A stretch of DNA of 64,000 bases, taken from the NCBI RefSeq assembly GCF_963678845.1, contig NZ_OY787468.1:868001-932000 (forward strand). The letters are read 5' to 3'. Position numbers and translations under genes: made by a program. Shown in pieces: positions 24,990 to 32,930 of the stretch. The first letter of the stretch is position 1. Every line of letters starts with the position of its first letter. The notes beneath the pieces were generated by a model. That model was given only the letters and a program-made list of their open reading frames with translations, was not told the origin of the DNA and made no database searches. The DNA is from an uncultured Bacteroides sp. (GTDB taxonomy: Bacteria > Bacteroidota > Bacteroidia > Bacteroidales > Bacteroidaceae).

Positions 24990-26051
24990 ATGGGACGATT
25001 ATATGCAGTAGAATCACTTGAGAGTTACGTTGATGGAGACACGATAGTTCCTGATACCGGATACAGTTTTAATTCACCTGGTCAAGCAGCCGAACAATTT
25101 TACAACCCAAGTACGCAAGCATGCTCACCGGACTGGAGCAATGCCGCCAATCAGTTTATTATATATCCTAGACCTTTCAGCTCTTTGGAGGCCAAACATG
25201 TTGCGCCAGATTCAATTGGGATGCAATGGTATGCGAATTCAATTACTGATGCAGGCTCTATCCTTGATACGAATGGAGCTGTCAAGAGTAACTGGGCTGC
25301 AAAGGTACAAAAAACTACCATCGAAGCGGATGGAGTAACATATCCAGCTTTAAAGATTATTGGGAACTTTGCTTCTGTATCCAGCCTTAATACAATGAAT
25401 TTGTACTTTGTCTCGACTTATAATGGGATAACAATCACTTGTAAATTCCCTATCTACATAAGAGAAAGTACAGGAGATGCATTCGACATTAACGTTACAG
25501 CGCTGAACGGAGATTTTGTTATAGATAATGATACGGATAAGATTGTAGCAACAGCCGGATTTTCAAATGCTGGGGTAGCAGTTAACCTTGATGCTGCAGC
25601 ATGGAGCTGGAAGAAAGCTACCGATGCAGGATTAGTTAGCGTTGCAAATGTAGCCGGTGTTACTGAAATTAACGGGAATGTTTTAACTCTATACGATGGA
25701 GCAGTAGAAGGTCAGGAAGAATACTATGCATGCGCTACTTATAACGGCAAAGCATATATGAAAGGTTTTGTTGCCAGCGACACTCACGATCCTTATTATA
25801 TCGACAAAGGCAAATCAAGTGCCGGAACTATCCTTAAAAAAACAGAGAATATGACCTATACTCCGAAAGTTCGTAAACGGTCTGATAATTCTGAAGTTAC
25901 AGGATATTACTTCAAGTTCACAATGCGCACCAATGCCGGAGTAGTGATTGACACTGATACGAATGTAGCTTCGCATACTGTAGCAGGAACTCTTGTGAGT
26001 TCAAGCAAAGGAGTTACCGTTCAAATTTCAGCTAATATAACGCAATTCTGA
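24990..26051 (+). CDS. Phage tail protein with Ig-like regions
   Basis: The 353-residue protein is strand-rich with Gly/Asn turns (for example NVTALNGDFVIDNDTDKIVATAGFS) and looks like repeated Ig-like domains. It shares its last base with the first base of the next gene. Such proteins decorate tails and help adhesion; that role is inferred from fold-like patterns and position. Confidence 0.5.
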   Translation: MGRLYAVESLESYVDGDTIVPDTGYSFNSPGQAAEQFYNPSTQACSPDWSNAANQFIIYPRPFSSLEAKHVAPDSIGMQWYANSITDAGSILDTNGAVKSNWAAKVQKTTIEADGVTYPALKIIGNFASVSSLNTMNLYFVSTYNGITITCKFPIYIRESTGDAFDINVTALNGDFVIDNDTDKIVATAGFSNAGVAVNLDAAAWSWKKATDAGLVSVANVAGVTEINGNVLTLYDGAVEGQEEYYACATYNGKAYMKGFVASDTHDPYYIDKGKSSAGTILKKTENMTYTPKVRKRSDNSEVTGYYFKFTMRTNAGVVIDTDTNVASHTVAGTLVSSSKGVTVQISANITQF

Positions 26052-27193
26052 TGATATCAACGACCGAAACATTAGAACCAGCTCCGGAAGATGGAGCTGT
26101 TGGTAAAAGAGGACAAAAAGTCTATCCTGCCGGGAAATTCGACCTCGGCATAGAATATACGTGCACTGAATATGTTGCGCCTTATGTTCTTGATGGATCT
26201 ATGTATTTTGCCATGAATAAAGTCGGCATTTCAAAAGGGATAGACCCATCTGATGATTATGCGACTAACGGGGATAATGCTACTTGGATTCCTTTTGATA
26301 TGTTCAAATACATTTTAACGGAGGTCTTATTCGCTGATTTTGGGAAGCTTGCTTCTGCTGTTTTTTCCGGAGATTACATGCTGAGTCAATACGGTAAAAC
26401 AGGTGCTGGAGTAGCTAAAGAATCAGAAGGAGATTATAAATCTTTTGATCCTAATAATGTTGGTACATCAAGCAATTTTATACCTAACATATTTATTAAC
26501 TTTTTAACCGGTCTAATTAATTGCGCAAACTTACATGCAACTGGGAATAGTTCGTTTGAAGGTATACTTAAAGCTGTATCCGGATCATTCAAAAATCTAT
26601 CATGCGTAAATGATAACGGAGATGTTGTAGGCGGAATAAATTTTGGAGCGGACGGTAAAATGTGGTTCAGTGGAGATATGTATCATCAGGGATATAATTC
26701 TCAAGAAAGTCGTGGATATCGCAATTATACATCTGATGTATGGTGCCGTGGAAGTTTTGGATCACGTCAACGAAATATGATGGTAGTAATGGGAACCTAT
26801 GCATACTACTATACCAAAGGGCCTGATAGTCCTGGAGCATATGTAGACCTAGCTGCTAAGACTGATTCGTCCGGAAGAACTTATTATGAAATTCCTCTTT
26901 ATGGAACTGCGCTAGATTATGCAGGATTCGCGGTTGATTTGCTAGTAATTAAAACCTCTGGGAGCTACCGTTACAATATCATCGGGTCTATATCTAAAGA
27001 ATTGATCCTTATCAATGCTAATGATGATAATAATAACATTTGGATTTATAAAAATGGAGCTGACTGGCAGATTGTTGGAGGTAAGGCGGGATTATGGACT
27101 AATATATCAGGATTCATGTATCCTGCGCCAGCTTCTAATCTTTTAGGTTTAGGATGGTTCATGGTTAGTGAATTTGATAACGATTGGACTTAA
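26051..27193 (+). CDS. Phage tail/fibre protein, unknown
   Basis: The 380-residue protein begins with a proline- and acid-rich stretch (TETLEPAPEDGAVGKRGQKVYPAGKF), followed by a domain rich in Gly, Asn and aromatic residues. It comes directly before the DGR target gene, as fibre-base or fibre-assembly proteins do. Function is inferred from position. Confidence 0.5.
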   Translation: MISTTETLEPAPEDGAVGKRGQKVYPAGKFDLGIEYTCTEYVAPYVLDGSMYFAMNKVGISKGIDPSDDYATNGDNATWIPFDMFKYILTEVLFADFGKLASAVFSGDYMLSQYGKTGAGVAKESEGDYKSFDPNNVGTSSNFIPNIFINFLTGLINCANLHATGNSSFEGILKAVSGSFKNLSCVNDNGDVVGGINFGADGKMWFSGDMYHQGYNSQESRGYRNYTSDVWCRGSFGSRQRNMMVVMGTYAYYYTKGPDSPGAYVDLAAKTDSSGRTYYEIPLYGTALDYAGFAVDLLVIKTSGSYRYNIIGSISKELILINANDDNNNIWIYKNGADWQIVGGKAGLWTNISGFMYPAPASNLLGLGWFMVSEFDNDWT

Positions 27194-27214
27194 TAATTTA
27201 TTAAATAAAAATAT

Positions 27215-28615
27215 ATGGAAACAATTGAATTGAAACCAGGAGCTCCTGCAGCTCCAGCCGATCTATCAACATTCAATGCGGATGATAGACTATTATGTTT
27301 TAGCAATTCAGGCCAGACATTTGGATATGTTAAGGCCAGTCTATTGAAAAGTTATCGCTATGCTTGCCGAAGAAGAAACTTATCAAACGCCTCTTCAACA
27401 TGGGAACCTTACGGCGATCTTGATTACTTGAAGAATCTTCCGGGGTTGCTAAATCTTGGCTGTTATCTTCTTAACGGAGGTGTAGCAAGCAAATTAAGCC
27501 CGACAAATCACTATAACTTCGTCAATGGAGCTACTGCAGCTTTGGACGGAAGTATGGGTGATTATATGTGGGGAGGGAATGCACACTATGAAGCATATTG
27601 GATTGAAGGAAGCTATGAATATTTAGCAGCATCATTAAGTCCGATTCCTGGAAAATATAACTGGTACATTCCTCAGTTCATGACTTCTGCACTCGGGATA
27701 GGCGTCATGGATAGAACCAACATAAAGCTGGTTAGTGTGATCAATAATAGCAGTCAGTATAGAGGAGGCAACAATGACGCCGCTAAAGATGCGTTATATA
27801 CAACTCAACTAGGTAGAGCCGCCACGCAGATATCCGCTCTTGATTTTTCCACTTATGCAAAGAATAAGGGCGATGACCGGTTCAATGCACATACTGAGAG
27901 AATGGCATTTATTATTGCTAACCTTTTCGTGCTGACTTATGGAACAAACAACGTTCAGGCAACATACAATGCTGCACTCGATGCGAATGGATTGAGACAG
28001 GGAGGATTTGGCCCTGGAGTAACTACTTATGGAAACTGGAGTACTGATTTTGGGACATACCCATTCCTTCCTACTTCTGTTGGTGTTGAACTTGCAGATA
28101 ATTGCGGCCTATCTTCTTATGCTGTTATGAATGGAGCAACGACACTTTATACGGCTTTAGTTCCTTGTTTTTTTGGATTGAAGAATTTTTATGGATATCT
28201 GTCACGGTGGACTACCGATGCAGTAGTATCAAGTAATGGCACTATTGCACAGATGTACATTAATAAATCAATAAGGACTAAACTTGCAAGTACGGTTGAT
28301 TTAACCAAACAAGTATTAGCCGGCAATTGGGCTATAGGTGAAGGCTATATTACTAGTATGCTCCGCAAGAATGGATGTTTACTACCACAAGTTTATGCCG
28401 GTTCAGAATCAACTTACTATAATGATTATGGCTACGGTAACGCTTCTTCTGGCGTCCGTGTCGTTGCTCGTGGTGGCCGTGCGATCAACTATGGCTATGC
28501 GGGCGTTTCGTATGCGTATGCGGGCATTGGGCCCTCTGATGCCATTGCGTATGTCTCGTCCCCCCTCTGCTGGTTCGCAGATGAGCTCAATCCGGAACCA
28601 GCGTTGGCTGAATAA
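27215..28615 (+). CDS. DGR target: fibre-tip protein with variable C-terminus
   Basis: The 466-residue protein is the likely receptor-binding or adhesin protein of the phage. Its C-terminus contains a 127-bp variable repeat (VR, 28440-28566) copied with changes from the template repeat (TR) at 29107-29233. The variable residues are A418, R422, I424, Y426, Y428, Y435, G437, I438, I444 and Y446; N425 is the one template Asn left unchanged. Every one is Asn (AAT/AAC) in the template, so mutation never makes stop codons. The VR end resembles the C-type-lectin-like fold of known DGR targets (ASSGVRVV, GGRA, NYG). The protein ends 16 residues after the VR. Confidence 0.85.
   Translation: METIELKPGAPAAPADLSTFNADDRLLCFSNSGQTFGYVKASLLKSYRYACRRRNLSNASSTWEPYGDLDYLKNLPGLLNLGCYLLNGGVASKLSPTNHYNFVNGATAALDGSMGDYMWGGNAHYEAYWIEGSYEYLAASLSPIPGKYNWYIPQFMTSALGIGVMDRTNIKLVSVINNSSQYRGGNNDAAKDALYTTQLGRAATQISALDFSTYAKNKGDDRFNAHTERMAFIIANLFVLTYGTNNVQATYNAALDANGLRQGGFGPGVTTYGNWSTDFGTYPFLPTSVGVELADNCGLSSYAVMNGATTLYTALVPCFFGLKNFYGYLSRWTTDAVVSSNGTIAQMYINKSIRTKLASTVDLTKQVLAGNWAIGEGYITSMLRKNGCLLPQVYAGSESTYYNDYGYGNASSGVRVVARGGRAINYGYAGVSYAYAGIGPSDAIAYVSSPLCWFADELNPEPALAE
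28440..28566 (+). repeat. DGR variable repeat (VR)
   Basis: Bases 28440-28566 align without gaps to 29107-29233 (offset 667). The two differ at 13 positions: 28466, 28467, 28478, 28479, 28485, 28490, 28496, 28517, 28523, 28524, 28527, 28545 and 28550. In all 13 the template base is A; all other compared positions are identical. Confidence 0.96.
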
Positions 28616-28652
28616 TCGTGCAACCTGAGAGACCCCGGCGCGGATGCGCCGT
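28613..28652 (+). promoter_or_regulatory. DGR hairpin element, copy 1 (after target gene)
   Basis: CGGCGC (28636-28641) pairs with GCGCCG (28646-28651), loop GGAT. It sits about 70 bp after the 3' end of the VR, where known DGRs carry a GC-rich stem with a 4-base loop that aids target recognition. No T tract follows, so it is not a normal terminator. The surrounding sequence from the TAA stop on is repeated at 28924. Confidence 0.7.
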
Positions 28653-28686
28653 CCGTCTTTCAAGTGATACATTAATAATAAATAAG

Positions 28687-28926
28687 ATGAAAAAGATTAT
28701 TGCGTTTTTTAGAGATATTCCAAGAAAATGGAAAGCAGAAACACCCAAAATTGCAAAATGCGTTAGAAATATTGCAGCAGCAATAACGTCATGTTTTCCA
28801 ACTTGCTACACATTGATAGCAAGTAATGCGATAATAATGCCCCCGTGGTTTAGCTCATGGGTTGGATATACTCTTTTCGCAGCGTCCTTCATAACCATGG
28901 TTGCTGCCGGCACTCGCGAAAAGTAA
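28687..28926 (+). CDS. Small two-membrane-segment protein, holin candidate
   Basis: The 79-residue protein starts at the ATG at 28687, with a basic amphipathic N-terminus (KKIIAFFRDIPRKWKAETPK). Two hydrophobic segments follow, around ITSCFPTCYTLIASNAIIM and WVGYTLFAASFITMVAAG, and it ends with a basic TREK. This is the usual look of a small phage holin. It lies between two copies of the DGR hairpin sequence and away from the endolysin. A holin role is inference; it could also be a DGR-cassette membrane protein of unknown function. Confidence 0.55.
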   Translation: MKKIIAFFRDIPRKWKAETPKIAKCVRNIAAAITSCFPTCYTLIASNAIIMPPWFSSWVGYTLFAASFITMVAAGTREK

Positions 28927-28964
28927 TCGTTGTAACCAGAGAGACCCCGGCGCGGATGCGCCGT
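28924..28964 (+). promoter_or_regulatory. DGR hairpin element, copy 2 (after the small membrane gene)
   Basis: CGGCGC (28948-28953) pairs with GCGCCG (28958-28963), loop GGAT. From the TAA stop of the holin-like gene onward, the sequence matches copy 1 closely for about 41 bp: TAATCGT, then AACC, then GAGAGACCCCGGCGCGGAT. No VR precedes this copy. Confidence 0.7.
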
Positions 28965-29008
28965 ATGTGTCCATAAGTCGCTCTTTGAAATCTTTTCCAT
29001 TTAATATT

Positions 29009-29059
29009 GAAGAAAGTTCTGTATTAAATTGCAATATATAGAACTTTCTTCTACTTTTG
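29009..29059 (+). promoter_or_regulatory. Promoter of template repeat with overlapping inverted repeat
   Basis: TACTTTTG (29052-29059) fits a Bacteroides -7 box, with TTG at 29029-29031 20 bp upstream as a weak -33 element. A perfect 12-bp inverted repeat, GAAGAAAGTTCT (29009-29020) and AGAACTTTCTTC (29040-29051), brackets the -33 site and ends at the -7 box. This would drive the TR RNA and the RT, and the inverted repeat is a candidate operator. Confidence 0.6.
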
Positions 29060-29444
29060 CAAAATGATAAAGAACTTTTTCTTTTTCTAGGTTGTCTTTC
29101 GGACAGACGCTTCTTCTGGCGTCCGTGTCGTTAATCGTGGTGGCAATGCGAACAACAATGGCAATGCGGGCGTTTCGTATGCGAATGCGAACAATGGGCC
29201 CTCTGATGCCAATGCGAATGTCTCGTCCCCCCTACACTTTGTTTCCGGGTCTGGTTTGATATCCCGGTAAAATATAAGTTTGAAAGAAACCTCGCCCCAC
29301 AGAGGATTTAGGTATATGACTTAATCCGGCGAAAAAAATACAACCAGGAGGGTACTAGTAGGCTGCACCGAATGTTCCCGCAGGACAAAGCAGACCAAAG
29401 AACCAATTAAAACAGAAACCGAAGGGCACCGGAAAGACCCAGTT
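29060..29444 (+). ncRNA. TR RNA with spacer before RT (likely)
   Basis: From the promoter to the RT start this DNA is non-coding. It holds the template repeat (29107-29233) and a 211-bp spacer with a hairpin at 29245-29267 (CCGGG pairing with CCCGG). In well-studied DGRs the RNA spanning TR and the spacer up to RT primes and templates mutagenic cDNA synthesis. A matching role here is inference from layout. Confidence 0.6.
29107..29233 (+). repeat. DGR template repeat (TR)
   Basis: The invariant copy. It contains 25 A residues, 13 of which are changed in the VR. In the target frame it encodes 11 Asn codons of type AAT or AAC at the variable positions, such as VVNRGGNANNNGNAGVSYAN, the typical pattern that lets A be replaced without making stop codons. 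Confidence 0.96.
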
Positions 29445-31010
29445 ATGATGAAGAGAAAAGGAAAGTTATCAGAACGTATTGAGACAATAGATAATTTCAG
29501 GTTGGCATTTGAAGGCTCAAGCCAGAGGAAACATCGAAGACCTGATATAGTTGAATTTGAACGTGACCTGGAAGCAAACCTTTTCAATCTTCTTCATGAA
29601 TATATTGAAGAATCTTTCAAAACATCAGAATATACATATTTCACAGTACTTGAACCTAAACCACGTGAAATAAGTAAACTTCCATACGAGGACCATGTAA
29701 TGCACTGGGCTGTGCTAAATGTTATTGAGAATTATGTAAAAAGCACATTCATACGAAACACTTTTTCTTGTATTAAAGGTAGAGGGACACATGATTTATT
29801 CCACCGTCTTCAGAAGGACCTTTATAATAATGACGTGAATAAAACATTTTATGTCTTCAAAGGAGATATCCGAAAGTTTTATGATACAGTTGATCATAAG
29901 ATAGTCAAAAGGATGATTCAGAGAAAAATCAAAGACAAAAAGCTACTTCGATGGTTTGATGAAGTGATTGACTCTAAAGGAGAAAGCAAAAGTCTTCCGA
30001 TCGGAACAAAAATAGCTCAACTCTTGGCTAATCTTATTTTGTCATTATTTGATTTCGATTTAAAAAACTGCTTTTATATAAAGAATAATCCGGAATTAGT
30101 AGCGCATTATACTCAACGATACATTTGGGAAAAAATAGATCAGGCTAGAACAGTTGCTGACTTTAATGAATTAGCAAAAGGTTCTGTTTATCTAGCAAAG
30201 AAATATCATAGATTTCTAAATAATATAGAGTTTTATTATCGGTATGCAGATGATTTCTCAGTAATGCACGAAGATAAAGTTTTTCTTCACCATGTTTTGG
30301 AATGGTCCGGAATGTATCTTGGTAATGAATTAAAGCTTGAGATTAGACATAACTATCAGATATTTCCTATTACATCTCGTGGGTTTTATTACGTAGGTTA
30401 TAATTTCTATCAAGACCATACAGAACTCAGCAAAAAAAATAAGCAAGCATTATGTCGGCAGGTTATATCTCTCAGAAAAAAAGGCTTCACTGATGATGAA
30501 GTGAGATTAAAGGCTGCATCAAGAATAGGATATGCAAGTCATGCGAATACTAAGAACTTAATAAGAACTTTAAAAATGGAAAAGAGACTAGGAGAATTAA
30601 TCAGGAAAAGGCGTATGAGGAAGCCTTTTGAAGGACTAACGGATGAGAATAAGAAAAAAATTGCTGAGATCATTTATGACACTACATTACCAGAGAATAG
30701 GAGAGGTAAAGAAGAAGAATTCCTTATTTTACTTGAAGATTTTGTAATAGAAAACAGTGCTATTGAAAAAGAAAAAGATGGAAGTCCAAGGAGATGTATT
30801 GCTATCAGATACAAAGTGATTGATCATATTGATACCGTTGATGGGAATAAAGAATATAAGTGGAAAGATGAGGAGTGGTATTCATTTTCAGGATCAAGAA
30901 TTATGATCGAACAAGCTGAAGATAACTTCTCAAAAGAAGACCTTCCTATTGCTACAGTAATCACATTATATCAAACTAATAAAGGTGCTAATTTCACTAA
31001 ATTTACATAG
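29445..31010 (+). CDS. DGR reverse transcriptase with long C-terminal extension
   Basis: The 521-residue protein is a reverse transcriptase. The first catalytic Asp is in FKGDIRKFYDTVDH (about residue 145), the IGTKIAQLLANLIL segment follows, and the YADD box lies at residues 267-270. It copies the TR RNA into A-mutagenised cDNA that replaces VR sequence. A long insert separates the IGTKIAQ segment from the YADD box. After the polymerase domain comes a 120-140-residue C-terminal extension (with EEWYSFSGSRIMIEQAE). Most DGR RTs are nearer 350-400 residues, so this one is larger. The stop lies 2 bp before the next gene. Confidence 0.92.
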   Translation: MMKRKGKLSERIETIDNFRLAFEGSSQRKHRRPDIVEFERDLEANLFNLLHEYIEESFKTSEYTYFTVLEPKPREISKLPYEDHVMHWAVLNVIENYVKSTFIRNTFSCIKGRGTHDLFHRLQKDLYNNDVNKTFYVFKGDIRKFYDTVDHKIVKRMIQRKIKDKKLLRWFDEVIDSKGESKSLPIGTKIAQLLANLILSLFDFDLKNCFYIKNNPELVAHYTQRYIWEKIDQARTVADFNELAKGSVYLAKKYHRFLNNIEFYYRYADDFSVMHEDKVFLHHVLEWSGMYLGNELKLEIRHNYQIFPITSRGFYYVGYNFYQDHTELSKKNKQALCRQVISLRKKGFTDDEVRLKAASRIGYASHANTKNLIRTLKMEKRLGELIRKRRMRKPFEGLTDENKKKIAEIIYDTTLPENRRGKEEEFLILLEDFVIENSAIEKEKDGSPRRCIAIRYKVIDHIDTVDGNKEYKWKDEEWYSFSGSRIMIEQAEDNFSKEDLPIATVITLYQTNKGANFTKFT

Positions 31011-31012
31011 AT

Positions 31013-31396
31013 ATGAATAGAAAGATTTATTTAGAAAGAAAAAAGTATGTTAGATATACCGATTCTCAGTTTTTGGTATATCTTAATGAAGAGATTATTC
31101 CGGATTATATTCCAGAGTCTCATGAGGAAGAAACTCCTGATCCAGTAACGGCGTATGCTTATTCCGGCAATCTGGAAGATGGAGGAACAATCATTGAAGC
31201 AAAGAATGATACTGAAGAAGAATTCATTTCTGGTTTAGTTAAGCTGAGGTACTCTCAGGAATCTCAGTTAGCTATTATTCTAAACAAGGATAAAGTGAAT
31301 GATGACAAAGCGGAAGAACATGCCGCAGAACTCCAAGCAATGCAAACATATAGAGATATGTGCAAAGGAATTGTAGGTTTACTTTTTGCTGAGTAA
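31013..31396 (+). CDS. Small acidic protein coupled to the DGR RT, unknown
   Basis: The 127-residue protein starts 2 bp after the RT stop and so is probably made with it. It is acidic, with ESHEEETPDP in the middle and a helical C-terminus (KAEEHAAELQAMQTYRDMCKGIVGLLFAE). The DGR accessory protein Avd is basic and helical, so this is unlikely to be Avd. It may instead be a tail-fibre assembly factor or a new DGR partner. No family was recognised. Confidence 0.5.
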   Translation: MNRKIYLERKKYVRYTDSQFLVYLNEEIIPDYIPESHEEETPDPVTAYAYSGNLEDGGTIIEAKNDTEEEFISGLVKLRYSQESQLAIILNKDKVNDDKAEEHAAELQAMQTYRDMCKGIVGLLFAE

Positions 31397-31405
31397 TTTA
31401 AAATT

Positions 31406-31448
31406 AAAAACGAAGCCCCGGAGATATTATTTCCGGGGCTTCGTTTTT
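31406..31448. terminator. Bidirectional rho-independent terminator
   Basis: AAAAACGAAGCCCCGGA (31406-31422) is the exact reverse complement of 31432-31448, a 17-bp stem with T runs on both strands. It separates the DGR operon from the convergent integrase gene. Confidence 0.93.
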
Positions 31449-32658
31449 ATATATCTGGAAAATTATTTTTAATAGTATCACTCTTTATTCCTATCCTTTT
31501 ATTGATATATGCTTCAGTCGTAGATATAGATGCATGTCGCATATGCTTCTGGAGGTCCCACGTACTAACACCTGCATCTGCCAATTTACATGCGCCAGTA
31601 TGCTTAAAACCGTACAGCTTATAAGAAAATGGCATCCCCATATCATTTCTTATTTTGGCGAAATGAGTCTTAAAATAATTTTTACCTAATAAAATTTTAC
31701 CTGGCATTCCATTTCTACTGAATACATAATAATCGCTTGGATATTCATTAAGGTGATATATATTAATCATTTCATCAAAAAGTTGATTTGGGACATCTAC
31801 TGTTTGCATATTCCTATTCTTAGCTAAAGTTTTACGAATCGTTATAGTCCTATTATCCCAGTCTATATGAGAAATTAATAAATGCCTTAATTCTTCATGG
31901 GGACGAATCGCACAATAAAATTCCATCATACACACTAACCACAATTGAGGATCTTTTTTTTGCATATAGATTTTAAAGGCTTCACGTTCTTTATCTGGTA
32001 TAGGAATTGCAGCTTCATCTTTAATTTCTCCTACATTAGGCATCCCGAATACCGGATTTCTAAGCAACAGCTTCTTAGTATTAATAAGATAATTGAAAAA
32101 GTTTTTTAAAATCTGTTGATACTTAACTACGGTTCTACGACTAGCATTATTATTTTCTGCTATAAAATAGATAAAATCAGAGACTACTTCCTGAGTGATA
32201 AAACTTATATGAACATCTTGAAGACCTTTAGAATCAAGATACATAACGAAAATACGCAGTTTTGATTTATATGTTTGGTATGAATGATGAATAACTTCTT
32301 TTTTCTTCATCAAAAGATATTCATTAAGGTATGTACGTATGCAAACAACATCTTTTTTAAGACGACCGTACACTCTTGCAGCATGATCATACATTAGATC
32401 ATCTTCATATATAACTTTCTCTTTTGAAAAAGGTGATTTCCCATTGATCAGCATCTCGGACAACTCTTCAATTATCTTATCTGCTGCAGTATAACGTTCT
32501 TCAGGAGTTGTAAGTTGTAAGCCTTCATATACTCTGAATCTCTTCATTTCATCAGTACGTGGATTCCTACAAGAATATTCCACGAACCATTTCTTGTTAA
32601 TGTCACCGGAGCAATCGTGCAACCGAGGCATAATCATAATTGCTTTTTTTCTTGCCAT
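31447..32658 (-). CDS. Prophage tyrosine integrase
   Basis: The 403-residue protein (start at the ATG at 32658; another in frame at 32700) has a SAM-like core-binding half and a C-terminal catalytic domain. Catalytic features are the first Arg in EFYCAIRPHEEL, an invariant-type HMRHASISTTEAY with the nucleophile Tyr, and a box II read as YGFKHTG. Canonical recombinases have HxxR at this site; here it is YxxK. I recall that variant in many Bacteroides phage integrases. Its gene start faces the 3' end of tRNA-Pro, the likely attachment site. Confidence 0.88.
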   Translation of the reverse strand: MARKKAIMIMPRLHDCSGDINKKWFVEYSCRNPRTDEMKRFRVYEGLQLTTPEERYTAADKIIEELSEMLINGKSPFSKEKVIYEDDLMYDHAARVYGRLKKDVVCIRTYLNEYLLMKKKEVIHHSYQTYKSKLRIFVMYLDSKGLQDVHISFITQEVVSDFIYFIAENNNASRRTVVKYQQILKNFFNYLINTKKLLLRNPVFGMPNVGEIKDEAAIPIPDKEREAFKIYMQKKDPQLWLVCMMEFYCAIRPHEELRHLLISHIDWDNRTITIRKTLAKNRNMQTVDVPNQLFDEMINIYHLNEYPSDYYVFSRNGMPGKILLGKNYFKTHFAKIRNDMGMPFSYKLYGFKHTGACKLADAGVSTWDLQKHMRHASISTTEAYINKRIGIKSDTIKNNFPDI

Positions 32659-32724
32659 AATTGTTTTTTGTTTTGATTGACGTGCAAAACTTATATACAT
32701 TTATGGAAATAAGAAATATACAAT

Positions 32725-32760
32725 TAAAAAATGTAAGTGCCCATAAATAGGCACTTACAT
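32725..32760 (-). terminator. Terminator of tRNA-Pro transcript
   Basis: ATGTAAGTGCC (32731-32741) is the exact reverse complement of 32750-32760; on the minus strand a T run follows. It lies just past the tRNA 3' end, on the prophage side, so the phage may supply the terminator. Confidence 0.8.
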
Positions 32761-32769
32761 CCTTTTCAG

Positions 32770-32845
32770 TCGGGGTGAGAAGATTCGAACTTCCGACCAC
32801 ACGCCCCCCAGACGCGTACTCTAAACCGGGCTGAGCTACACCCCG
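32770..32845 (-). tRNA. tRNA-Pro(GGG)
   Basis: On the minus strand the sequence folds as a cloverleaf: acceptor CGGGGTG pairs with CACCCCG, a D-arm GCTC/GAGT, an anticodon arm with loop CTGGGGG giving anticodon GGG (Pro), and a T-arm GTTCGAATC. CCA is not encoded. It is the host tRNA whose 3' end the prophage uses as attachment site. Confidence 0.92.
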
Positions 32846-32930
32846 AAATCGAATGCAAAGTTACTAATACTTTTAAAAACCCCAAATAAATAGCGGCTTT
32901 TTTAATAAATACTTTCCTTGTAAATAGCCC

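Larger units (their letters stand above)
1..32770. mobile_element. Prophage (tailed phage with DGR), left end outside window
   Basis: The stretch holds terminase, portal-like, tape measure, endolysin, fibre, DGR and integrase genes, which together define a siphovirus-like temperate phage. The integrase gene begins about 110 bp from the 3' end of a tRNA-Pro gene, the usual arrangement for a phage integrated at a tRNA 3' end, so the right junction should lie at or just inside 32770. The left junction and the second att copy are not in the window, and no major capsid gene was recognised, so head genes may lie further left. The exact att core cannot be set without the other junction. Confidence 0.9.

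Noticed and set aside
28338..28672. Open frames on both strands across the VR (28338-28628 + and 28409-28672 -)
   Set aside because: They overlap the DGR target gene in other frames; the VR/TR changes keep the target frame free of stops and alter its Asn codons, so that frame is the coding one.
28924..28964. A second VR before the second hairpin
   Set aside because: The DNA before 28924 shows no alignment with TR beyond chance; only the stop-plus-hairpin sequence is repeated.
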